From NCBI GenBank assembly GCA_014898415.1, contig RCTD01000003.1:2666001-2730000 (forward strand): a stretch of DNA of 64,000 bases. The letters are read 5' to 3'. This stretch comes from Stromatinia cepivora (lineage: Eukaryota > Ascomycota > Leotiomycetes > Helotiales > Sclerotiniaceae). A program made the position numbers and the translations under genes. Positions 12,053 to 20,553 of this stretch are shown piece after piece. Below the pieces are notes generated by a model that was given only the letters and a program-made list of their open reading frames with translations, was not told where the DNA came from and did no database searches. Within the stretch, counting starts at the first letter, position 1, and each line of letters begins with the position of its first letter.

Positions 12053-12661
12053 TTTGGTGTTTGCGAAAGGCGAATTATATGTCTAGTAAGTGACGAATGA
12101 GAGTGGGCTCGAGTCTTAGAACCTCTTTCTGTGGATTCTTAAAGATAGGATGGAATTATAAAGTGATAACTTGTTTTTGTAGAAGAGTGAAGATGTGAAT
12201 ATCTGTCAAAAAGTGATTTGGTAGGATAAAGGAAAGGATATCAATCTTATTCAATATAAAATTAGTTGGGATGGAAAAGAAAGCTTGGGTATTGCATGGT
12301 AAATGTGTCCCGATCGGCTCGGTGGATTGTTCCTGCGGCCGCATTTATGTGGGGGAAGCTTGCTGCGGGTAGGTTGAGAGATAGACCGCCTTTCCTTTCG
12401 GGGATTATTTCTCGTGGGCAGAATGTTTTGCTTAGTGGCAGAATAAGGGCGGTGTATATGACATGAGCCCCCGAAGCGCCGCTGCAGTGGTAGAAGTGGT
12501 GAAGTTGCTACAAACTTTGACAAGGATGTAACGAGTGTTTTTCTGGTCGTTTTACAATGTATGTTGAAGGTTACGAGAAGTAGTATTCTTCTGTTCGACC
12601 GGAGGCATGGGCTCAAAGAAGTTGTGGGTAGTACCATGCATGTTTGAAAACGATATTGTAT
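12053..12661. promoter_or_regulatory. Upstream region of SERP1 gene
   Basis: No coding frame supported. It lies immediately 5' of the SERP1 start on the minus strand and should contain its promoter and 5' UTR. A NotI-like GC patch (GCGGCCGC near 12340) is the only notable composition change. Confidence 0.35.
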
Positions 12662-13030
12662 TTACCTATCGAAGACTGGACAGGACGGGAAACCAGGGAA
12701 AGATCCCAAGGATCCAAGTCTATATAAATATGGATGGCGCTCTAATCCCAGCATAGCTCGTTGAGAGATTTGCTTGAAGAGAAGTTGAAAGACACCAGTG
12801 ACAGCTTCAGATGGAAGTAGCCTGCCATCTTGGACCCAGCTGGTAGGAAACACTGTTCCAACTCTCTTCTTTTAGTCCTATTCTTACTTTTCCATATGAG
12901 CCTTACTCAGCGTAGCTCATTGGCCTGGGATTCCTTATCGACCGGTAGCCTGCTCTGGAACACGGAAGGGCGTGAGGAGACTGTAAGTCTTGTCCTAAGG
13001 AGTAATATTGTCATCGCTCGAAGTGGAAGA
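12662..13030 (-). CDS. Possible exons of an unrecognised minus-strand unit
   Basis: A 63-codon open frame (12853-12662) is bounded by an AG acceptor and runs to a GTAAAT donor or an in-frame stop. A second open stretch upstream ends at a GTAAGG donor (exon end 12907), leaving a 53-61 nt intron between them. More than one frame is open in both pieces, so I cannot fix the protein. The arrangement resembles the clearer spliced units to the right, which is the only reason to list it. Confidence 0.25.
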
Positions 13031-13568
13031 ATCCGTGTCAGGATTACCTTGGGAGGCGATGCTCATCGTCAGAGCTTAGCTGGATGTTTCTGATATTGAC
13101 AAAAGTTGTTCGTAGGTTGGTGAAGGTGGTATGTCAAAGAGACGACCGAGGTTTCCCCAAAAGCATGGATAGGATGGCTATATGTGAGATCGGTTTGTGC
13201 CAAGGCAAAGCTGCTGGAGTATCAACAGCACTGATAAGATGGTTTGATCGGAAAATGATACTCGAATTGGAAACAATTATCCACCGGGAGGAATCGGAGC
13301 CCTGCCTCCATTGACAAAGGAGAGCTTTTTCAAGGGAGACTCAAACACCCTTCGAAAACCCAGGCAACCCTTGGATTTTCGAATGGTGTTTTGTTCCATT
13401 TTGAAGATGTGTTTCGAAGCTCCAAAGTTGTCTTTGATTTTCTTCCTGGAAGGTCTAGCGGATCTTTCTCACGTCAGTCGAAGTTCAATTGTGGAGATGA
13501 ATCACCACTTACCAAAGTACCAATTTCGACGGGCTTGAATCTTCCAAATCCTGCGGCACGTGATTCCA

Positions 13569-14162
13569 TCATGCTTTGCTTCGACCATTTGCTGAGATCT
13601 GGGCAGACCAGGCAAGGGTCATGTTCCAGGCGTTCTCAAGACGAGATCGCTCATCGTATTTGTGATCGAACCGAGTGGACTGAAGACTGCTGGCTGCATC
13701 ACCATTACCCCTACACGATCATTCATTAGTTTTCTCAGTATTGAACGAGGAAGCATAGCGGACTCACAGTTGTACGTATAGGTGCATCTTCGGTGGTCTC
13801 TGTCGAAAACGACGACCGTCTCGACAGGCCGTGTTCAGCCTTTTCACAGCTTCTCTTGAGCTTAGACGCATTGTCAGATGGAGGGAACTCATCCTCCAAA
13901 CCCGCAACATTAGCTCCATCAAGATGGGCTGAGAAGAACTATGTTAACTTATCAGTTAATGTGATGAGATGGCGACGTATCGTAGTCTTAAACTTACTAG
14001 TGCCAGCAACTGCTTGTTTGTTTCAAGGAAGACAGGGGACCCTCCTCCGCCGATCCAGCCCAAGGTCCCCATAGTCGATCATAACATCGGTTGATAGAAG
14101 AACTATATTATGTTTTCAGTCAAGTGTGATGAGATGGTAATGAATTGTAGTTTTAACTTACT
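13569..14162 (-). CDS. Unit C: spliced unrecognised protein, 3' exons only
   Basis: Four exon pieces: one ending at 14162, then 14102-13998, 13938-13768 and 13710-13569. Introns of 59, 59 and 57 nt have donors GTAAGTT, GTAAGTT and GTGAGTC, and all junctions are phase 2. The joined frame is open for about 140 codons and ends at a TGA (13571-13569) after AWNMTLAWSAQISANGRSKA. The second exon reads SSINRCYDRLWGPWAGSAEE. The third exon is open in two frames, and I chose the frame that keeps phase. The start is not resolved, because the first piece is closed upstream by a TGA in this frame. A TATAAATA lies at about 14275 on this strand. Two successive introns with their flanking exon ends are near-copies. 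No known family. The order of exons is better supported than the protein. Confidence 0.4.
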
Positions 14163-14170
14163 GGTGCCAG
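13931..14170 (-). repeat. Duplicated exon-intron cassette inside unit C
   Basis: The segment at about 13931-14010 and the segment at about 14095-14175 are diverged direct repeats. Each contains CTGGCAC(T/C)A, a GTAAGTT donor, a 59-nt intron sharing the core CCATCTCATCACA, and an acceptor ATAG followed by TTCTTCT. The repeat therefore copies an exon end, a whole intron and the next exon start. It explains how unit C gained a repeated exon. Confidence 0.6.
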
Positions 14171-14197
14171 CGACTGATGCTTTCATCAAATCATCCG

Positions 14198-14251
14198 TTT
14201 GGACAGAGCAATGAAGCATGCACGGACTGATGCTTCATTGCTCTGTTCAAA
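14198..14251. repeat. Inverted repeat, 22-bp arms, 10-nt loop
   Basis: Arms 14198-14219 and 14230-14251 match at 21 of 22 positions and could form a tight RNA or DNA hairpin. It lies 5' of the clear exons of unit C, about 25 bp downstream of TATAAATA on the minus strand, so it would sit near the 5' end of that transcript. Confidence 0.7.
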
Positions 14252-14426
14252 AGTTGATTCATCTGTCTTCCGGTATTTATAGACGCAATGTCTATCTATT
14301 AATTGAAAATTAGTTGTCTGTTTGACTAGAGCCATACTGCTGCAAGTGAAGATGGAGACAGAGATCCAATACCGCCACATGCGTGCAAGGGAGGATGTGA
14401 CCTACATGTGTGTAATCGGTTTGAAT

Positions 14427-14549
14427 CCCGAAGCAATATGGTTCTTGGTCAACATGACCCAAAAGTCAGATTCCATCGCTATGCCATCAAGGTATATTGA
14501 TTTCATCTGACTTCTTTGTCATGTTCACCAAGAACCATATTGCCTCGGG
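14427..14549. repeat. Long inverted repeat spanning the stop codon of unit B
   Basis: Arms 14427-14471 and 14505-14549 match at 40 of 45 positions around a 33-nt loop. The right arm is inside the last exon of unit B (-) and codes GPEAIWFLVNMTKKSD. The left arm lies past the unit B stop (14489-14487) and, read on the plus strand, codes the similar NPEAIWFLVNMTQKSD. A minus-strand transcript would fold into a 45-bp stem whose loop carries the stop codon. It looks like an inverted duplication of the end of the gene. Confidence 0.8.
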
Positions 14550-15056
14550 ACCAATTTGCCGTTCTGCTTGGGAGCCCGCGGCAGGTTCATCCAGGTACCT
14601 AATCAGGAAAGTGTGTCAGTCAGATGAAATGGAAGGGCAATGCATTGAAATCTTACCTTGGATTGGTAGTCGACGAGAGTCCTTGCCAATGGCTTTGGAA
14701 CTCTAGCGTCCCCTGGAGAGATCGCGGTGATTGCAGTATTAGGCGCCCCCAAATGGACTCGAAAGCTCCATTGGAAACTGGAGAAGCTTATGATCTACTG
14801 CGTAAGGATTGAACCGACAACCAATTTGAGGGGTTTCGACAACTTCCTACCAGTCCTTTTTCCATTTCTTCGCCCATCTTTTGTACAAGGCAAGATTGTG
14901 CTCCCTGAAAATCGTCGCCGGTCTAAAACTCACAAAACTCTAGCATTATCCCTCACAATACAACCATTGAAGGGTATGTACCGTTCGCCGAAGCGATGGA
15001 TATGCAAAATAATCATAAGTCACTCACACATGAAGTCAACACCATCATAGAGAAAA
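14487..15056 (-). CDS. Unit B: degenerate spliced paralogue of unit A
   Basis: The clear part is two exons, one ending at 14657 and one at 14598-14487, joined over a 58-nt intron (donor GTAAGA, acceptor CTGATTAG). They read ...SLQGTLEFQSHWQG LSSTTNPR, then YLDEPAAGSQAERQ and EAIWFLVNMTKKSDEINIP, then stop. Further 5', at 15056-14930, the DNA parallels unit A: a short ATG exon, GTGAGT donor, shared CATATCCATC intron text and an acceptor before GGATAATGCTAGAG. There, however, the frame meets a TAG, so the copy looks decayed. SHWQG here and SWQG in unit A, and EAIWFLV and DIIGFVL, suggest distant paralogy. Function unknown. Confidence 0.4.
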
Positions 15057-15182
15057 CAGATTAATTAAATGCTAATGTTTTTATGCTTCCGAGCGTAGCC
15101 TTCCAAGATTGATGTGACAAGTGGCTGGAGATGCAGATTGCCAAATCTGCCTGCAGCCTTCTTGGTACAGTCCGCACATAAG

Positions 15183-15329
15183 TATGTTTGGGTGTGACTT
15201 TGGTACTTATGCAATTGTTGATCAGATTTCCCTCCTGAGATCATTTTCTGATTTTCTCAATGGAGAATGAGCTCGGAAGGGAAATCGGACCAACAATTGC
15301 ATAAGTACCAGTAGTCACACCCGAACATA
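15183..15329. repeat. Long inverted repeat spanning the stop codon of unit E
   Basis: Arms 15183-15233 and 15278-15329 match at about 47 of 52 positions with one gap, around a 44-nt loop. The longest run without mismatch exceeds 20 bp (core GGTACTTATGCAATTGTTG). The right arm lies in the last coding exon of unit E. The stop (15243-15241) is in the loop. The left arm is 3' of the gene. The transcript would form a near-perfect stem of about 50 bp, like a microRNA-type precursor or a hairpin RNA. Confidence 0.82.
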
Positions 15330-15739
15330 AACGAGGAATGCGTATGCTGATGTTCTGGAGTAAAATTAGTGAAAGTACAAACATGTCGTCGAGGGAGAAG
15401 ATCGTCCTTTTTTGGAGTTTGCAGGCAAAGTGAAAGTAACAGGGACCGGAAGATCCTGAACAGTACTTACATCGAAAGGTTATTCATGAATAGCGCAAGC
15501 TTCTCTGGCTTTGTTGTTGCTGCATCATTTGAGGTGCTTCTTCTAGGGCTTAAGGGTTAGCATCGAAACATTCGGATGAACCCAAGACATGGATATAAAG
15601 AGTAGGGAGAACAGAACTCACTCGTTTGCGGCCTGGTCGGAATCATTGATTCCGGAGTTTCCTCCGATGACTATCCTCAGGAGGATTGTAAGACTTCTTG
15701 CTGAGAAGATTTTCTTCTTTCTCGGCTCAAGAGGCCATG
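15241..15739 (-). CDS. Unit E: spliced unrecognised protein, 5' end unresolved
   Basis: Exons (about 15739)-15622, 15548-15471 and 15346-15241, with introns of 73 nt (donor GTGAGT, branch GCTAACCC) and 124 nt (donor GTAAGT, acceptor CATCAG). Both junctions are phase 2 and the frame stays open. It reads PRKKKIFSARSLTILLRIV, GGNSGINDSDQAAND, TTKPEKLALFMNNLSI, then GTYAIVGPISLPSSFSIEK and stop. No ATG is found at the left end, so a further exon is needed. Unit E may in fact be the continuation of unit A, spliced past the unit A stop. The last exon takes part in the 15183-15329 inverted repeat. No known family. Confidence 0.45.
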
Positions 15740-15790
15740 ATAGGGTGGATGAAACCCCTCAACGTTTAGGAGGGTCTAGTCCACCCTATC
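15739..15790. repeat. Inverted repeat at the end of unit A
   Basis: Arms 15739-15760 and 15770-15790 share GATAGGGTGGA...CCCTC with a 9-nt loop. The right arm overlaps the unit A stop (15788-15786). On RNA it would form a hairpin at the 3' end of the coding region, as in units B and E but shorter. Confidence 0.6.
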
Positions 15791-16497
15791 TGCCCAATGT
15801 GCTGAGGCCGAAAGGGACTGCAGCAAGCTGGGTAGCGAGCTGGTCACTCTTGAACCTATGCCACTCATGGTTTGAGCGAGCAAGGACGAAACCTATGATG
15901 TCCATAGGATGGACAAAGCTGAGGCATTCCTTAACATATTAGCAATTTTCAGACGAAGAGACACGACATACTTACAACAATAGAGGAATCAGACTCAGTT
16001 GGTTTTGTTAGACGCTCGGTGAATGACTTCCCTTGCCAACTTCGACGGAAGGAGGCAGGGGAGAACCTTGGTTTGGGATTGGTTCTTGTGCCTTCGTCTT
16101 GACCCTGACGAAGTGCACGGTATATTGCCTAGAAGACAGCTGTGAATCGGTTGGAATCAACCCCTGGAATAGAGTTAGAAATCTTCTTGGTAGGAAATTT
16201 GCTCAATATCATAAGAGATATGGATGACATAGGTATTGTAAACTTACTCTTGTTGACTTATTTCCGAACGACGAAGAAGCCTCTTCTATATCCTCCACCA
16301 AAAGTAAAGCACAAGAATATAGCATAATCCCTTACGAATACATCCATTAAAAGGAATGTATCGGTCACAGAGTGATGGATATGCAAAGACGCAGAAAACG
16401 GATCACGTTAGGAATATCACGCACAGCAAGGATCACTAGTCTCACCATATAGCATACCCAGAACACCAACAATAAGAACAAGATCCAAGTCAAGCAT
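15786..16497 (-). CDS. Unit A: four-exon unrecognised protein, 143 aa
   Basis: Exons 16497-16446, 16330-16248, 16128-15976 and 15929-15786, with introns of 115, 119 and 46 nt. Donors are GTGAGA, GTAAGT and GTAAGT, a GCTAATATG branch lies in the last, and every junction keeps phase. The protein starts MLDLDLVLIVGVLGMLYG and stays hydrophobic to about residue 29, like a signal peptide or membrane anchor. An acidic stretch follows (VEDIEEASSSFGNKST), then a basic Ser-rich part (FSPASFRRSWQGKSFTERL), and the C-terminus ends in FVLARSNHEWHRF...PFGLSTLGR and TAG. I know no family for it. The first intron's acceptor (CGTAAG) is weak. It is the best preserved unit of the cluster and has hairpins at its end and 5' side. 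Confidence 0.5.
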
Positions 16498-16708
16498 TTT
16501 GATATTGGTACTCTAACTGAAGTACAGACTTTGGGGTTGATGAAACCACCAGGTCCTGCGACAGGAAATCTTTCAAGTATCAATCTATAACAATCAGCAA
16601 AAGTTTTGAGGGTGAAAGAGAAGAGAATGAGTTGAAAGGTGCCGGGGAAATCTTACTCAGAACGTGGGGTAGAAACAGAGAGCTAGTCTCTTCTCTATAG
16701 CGGCAAAC

Positions 16709-16761
16709 CACCCAGGACCTTGATGGTGAAGATCCTAGCCAACCACCACCAAGATCCCAGG
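16709..16761. repeat. Imperfect inverted repeat, 17-bp arms
   Basis: Arms 16711-16727 and 16745-16761 match at 13 of 17 positions. The differences are all transitions, the kind left by RIP-type decay or by G-U pairing in RNA. A minus-strand ATG frame (about 51 codons, beginning MVESRDGLGVRIGL) runs through it. Confidence 0.5.
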
Positions 16762-16804
16762 TAGTTGTTCCACTGTAGACAAGAGACTACCTCAACTGGC
16801 TTGA

Positions 16805-16825
16805 GGGTGAGGCCAATCCTCACCC
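16805..16825. repeat. Perfect small palindrome
   Basis: GGGTGAGG and CCTCACCC separated by 5 nt. It is one of several hairpins between units A and F. Confidence 0.7.
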
Positions 16826-16867
16826 CTAAACCATCTCTTGACTCCACCATGTGACCCAGTTATGAAA

Positions 16868-16918
16868 CACCAGATTCATACTACAACTAACTAAGAAGAA
16901 GTAGAGGAACATCTGGTG
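16868..16918. repeat. Imperfect inverted repeat, 17-bp arms
   Basis: Arms 16868-16884 and 16901-16918 share CACCAGAT and, with a gap, the inner CTAC. The loop is about 16 nt. Confidence 0.5.
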
Positions 16919-17255
16919 AGTGCCGAAGATGGCTTATGCCCAATCAAGCACCCACCAGAGACCCCGCCATGATGTCGATTTGACAGTGTTGAACAATCAA
17001 ACCGGATCTAATGTTGAGGTCCTGGTTTTTAGTGCATTAGCACACTATTGTGTTTGTTGTTACTCCTGCAGTTTTGAAAGTTAACATGCGTTTATTTTCC
17101 TTTGAAAGGAAAGATGGGGTTTGCAGGGATATAAATGAAAGCTGGCAGATGATATAAAACACTATCAGTAGCTTGGATTGAGCCATGAAAGATAGTATTT
17201 GGCACAACAGCTTTGTACACAGTGGAAATAGAAGATTTAAGTTGGATTGCCTTAC

Positions 17256-17610
17256 CTTATGATTCCAGCTGGCAGGGACTTCCAGTTTTTGACCTTGATA
17301 TGATAATTGAGGGTATTCGTTTTCTTTCTACTGCCATTCAAAAGTTAGCATCTGTTTGAATATAGGGAGAAGGGCAGGAGTAACTTACTTGCGTTGAATT
17401 GTCTGTTCATTGACCAGAAGGTCTTCTTTCCTTAATGAGTTCTGCAAGTGGAGTTTTTAGCTGTCTGATACTCTTTATCAAGGAATGACCATTGTTTAAT
17501 ACCACCAAAGAAAGCTTTGAAGCTGTGCAGACAGCCCAACAGCATAGATCAAACTTGAATCGCTTGATGGGAAGTTATTTGTACTTACTTTGCTTGTTTG
17601 AAGGACCCAT
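17256..17610 (-). CDS. Unit F: 5' exons of an unrecognised spliced gene
   Basis: Exons 17610-17589, a 17-nt micro-exon 17522-17506, 17441-17389 and 17330-17256, with introns of 66, 64 and 58 nt. The micro-exon is needed to restore frame, and then all phases fit. The protein starts MGPSNKQTSKLSLNSLRKED and continues LLVNEQTIQRNRKKTNTLN, then HIKVKNWKSLPAGII, and is basic. After the donor at 17255 several acceptors give short open exons, so the 3' part is unresolved. A CT-rich stretch with a CAATC precedes the ATG, typical of fungal 5' UTRs. No family recognised. Confidence 0.4.
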
Positions 17611-19185
17611 TTAGTGTTCTAGAGCACTCACTCTATTGCTTTGAGGTCTTGAATGGAGTTTGTTTGATATTGAAGAGTCATGATATGATTGAGTTGAAGA
17701 GTTGGGAAGTTATTTTCAAATGGGGGGATTAAGTAGATTCTATAAGATAGGAAAGACTGATTACAATTCTAATTCCGATCCTTGTTTCAGAATAACGCTA
17801 GAAAACTCAGAAAACCCTTGTAATCTTTGATTTTACCCTGCAATCTTCGGATTGCTTCGGGAAGCAAGGTTTAGAGTTGTGGCCGCCCTTCGAGTGTTGT
17901 TAGAAGCCATACCATTCTGCCAAATCTCCAGTATTATATTTGTGACTCAGAATACCCATTTAAGCCTTCTTATAGGCCCAGACAATACAAATTACCAGAA
18001 TCTCACTCAAAAAATAACTTTTTTGATAAAATCAGTCCAACCCTGAACATCAAGTCCCCCTTAACATAAACGAAATCACATGACCAGTGAAGAGAAAGTC
18101 ACAATTATCAAGCAAAAGAGACTAAAATCATCAAATATATTCATTCACTGCTATCATATTGTTATGAATTCGTGAGCAAGATTCTGTAGTATTCAAGCTC
18201 GAGGAGTCAAAGATGGGCTCGGGCGGTGAAAAAGGTTTCAAAAGCAGCAAGAGGGGAGGCCGAGGAAGAGGAAGTGAATGATATGAGCAAGTTTTTCAAT
18301 TTTAAAAGCAGCAAACAATAAGAAGATGAGCAAGCCATCGGGACAAGTGAATCACAAAAATAAATTGAAACTAGCTAATACTGAAGACCGAGCACCAAGG
18401 TAGATATTCTTCAGCTCATAGTATCATGAAATCATTCTGATCAAAACTTGTAATTATCAATCTCACAAAGCTGGAAGGTGATGAGGCTGTAAATGGAAAG
18501 CACATGTAGCAGGAATCTTAATTGATGGTAATCATCGTTTATTCCTGACATTACAGATAAATGGCGCAATCTTAGCTAGTTGTTTCTATCTCAAGTACTA
18601 TACCACCTACACATGTTCTATATCTGACTGCTTTCATTGAAGATGATCGATGATCTACAAAAGAACCCTTGTACCCTGTCTAGATATGCAACAAACCCAT
18701 TTATTCAGCTCTGATAGGAAACGACAAAATCATACAGATCCCTGTCTAGACTTACGATATGCAACAAAGCAATTTTCTCCACCTGATTACAGAGAAACAA
18801 ACTATACTCTGTTCCCTGTCCTGCAGCAGTATAGCCTTATTGATCCCTCCTCTCATTTAGGTAGGTAATGGAAGTCCATCAGCTACCTTCCTAGAGTCAG
18901 ACGTTCAACAGAAGGTTTTCTTGCTCAACTATTGGATCCGGAGCTTCTCCGGATCCTTTTTCATGTAATATTGCATCATGGATATGATAGATACCTGATA
19001 ATATATTCAAAGTCAAACAACAAGTTGTAAAGACCCTTGCCTAGACTTTAAGATGGGCAGCAATGCTTCCCTGAACTCTTTGATTGGAAAGAAGTGAGGT
19101 TTGCAGTGCACTTACCCTGCCTGATAGTTGGTTGATGCTGTTTGTAAATTCTGGGATTCTTTCCTGCTTGGTTATGGCCCTTACT
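17611..19185. other. Intergenic with dispersed short repeats
   Basis: No gene supported. A motif containing CCTGTCTAGA and ATATGCAACAAA occurs at about 18671-18700 and again near 18740-18772, with a decayed third copy near 19028, so a short unit has been duplicated here. A perfect palindrome lies at 18934-18956. Confidence 0.4.
18934..18956. repeat. Perfect palindrome, 10-bp arms
   Basis: GGATCCGGAG and CTCCGGATCC separated by 3 nt, followed by a T run. It would form a hairpin. Without a neighbouring gene its role is unclear. Confidence 0.6.
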
Positions 19186-19215
19186 CATTCCCATTCCCAT
19201 TCCCATTCCCATTCT
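19186..19215. repeat. Microsatellite (CCCATT)n
   Basis: Five tandem hexamers ending in a diverged copy. No gene overlaps it convincingly. Confidence 0.8.
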
Positions 19216-19319
19216 CACTTCAGCTATCATTTAAACCCATAATCCTTCTCTCCTCTTCTATTCTCTCTCCTTCAAATAAGTTGAAATAGCCACACCCTCA
19301 ATCATCCTCACTAGCCTCA

Positions 19320-20230
19320 TCAAAAAGAACCAGATCCAGATCCAGAACCAGATCCAGATCCAGATCCATAACACAAAAGACTACAACACGACCCCTGTAC
19401 ATCTCCCTCATATACATATTCTCACATAAATCACATCACATCATATTACCTATACCTATACCTATACTTAATATCTATACAACTCTAACCACAAATCCAC
19501 AAACCACCATCTATGATCTGTACCCAAAATTTTAAACCACAAATCCAAATATATCCTAAATTCTAATTCTAAATCCAAAATCTTAAATCCTAAACCCTAG
19601 ATACAAATCCACCATCCATTATCCACCGTCCCCATACCTCTTAGCACTCACCTCCACCATATAACACCTAATATACAAATCTCCGCTCCGGGCTCCCAAG
19701 TTAATTATCTCCTATTCCTGTCCCTAACCACCATACCAATCTCAATTGCAATCCATTCCCACCCCACCAAATCCCAACCCCAATATCAACTACCCACCCA
19801 TATTACACACCCACCCTCCAACCCTTCAATCTCTTTATTTATCCATCTATCCATATAAATCTATCTCTACCCCCTATCTACGTCATCATACCATTATATC
19901 ATTCTACTAATTTTCTAAATCCAAATCCAAATCTAAATCCAAATATTTATTTACCACAAAAAACTTTCATCCTCCTCTCCCCTCTCCTCCTCCCCGCTTG
20001 ATTCTAATAATGACTTTTGTTTATAATTTTATGATTCCAAATTCAAGGAGATTGATTGATAGATTGATAGATTATGATCGTGTATTTATATCCATGGTAA
20101 AGGAATAAGTTTAAGTTTCATCGTCACATCGTCACATCGTCACATCGTTACATGCATTACACTTTTAACTGCACAGTCAGCCCGTTCAAAGTTCCCCATC
20201 TCACTGCTCACCTTTGGTCCAGAAGAAAGC
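19320..20230. repeat. A/C-rich low-complexity tract with short tandem repeats
   Basis: The plus strand is strongly biased to A, C and T with little G. It contains tandem CAGATC(C/A) units near 19325-19368, CCTATA units near 19450-19470, degenerate CCTAAA/CCAAAT units near 19540-19610 and CATCGTCA units near 20119-20150. No coding frame is supported. It lies 3' of the BTB-type gene. Confidence 0.55.
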
Positions 20231-20553
20231 ACCGAAATTTTCGTGTTAATTAAACGTTTGCGTGCTATCTATACTGTTTCTATGCTATGCTATGCTACGC
20301 CATTTGTGTTTTACGCTATGTTCATTTTCATTTTCGCCCTATTCCATGCCATGCCATGCCATGTCATCCCAGCCATGCTATGCTATGCATCCGTAGAAAA
20401 CTCAACGCCTTCACCACTCCCCAGACCCACCATTTCCATTTTAATCGTCCCAGTTTACAAAGCTTCAGCAATATCATCTCAATCTCTTCGCCAACTCAAC
20501 TCTACCCCCAGCTTCGATTTTACAAATTTTACACCGAGACTTCAGACTTCCAT

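Noticed and set aside
13391..14074. Plus-strand ORFs of 90-112 codons within the hairpin cluster
   Set aside because: They lie opposite exons of unit C whose splice signals are on the minus strand; kept as shadows, although the plus strand is not excluded.
19540..19610. Degenerate CCTAAA units suggesting a telomere or interstitial telomeric repeat
   Set aside because: Units are irregular and mixed with CCAAAT; ordinary genes lie on both sides.
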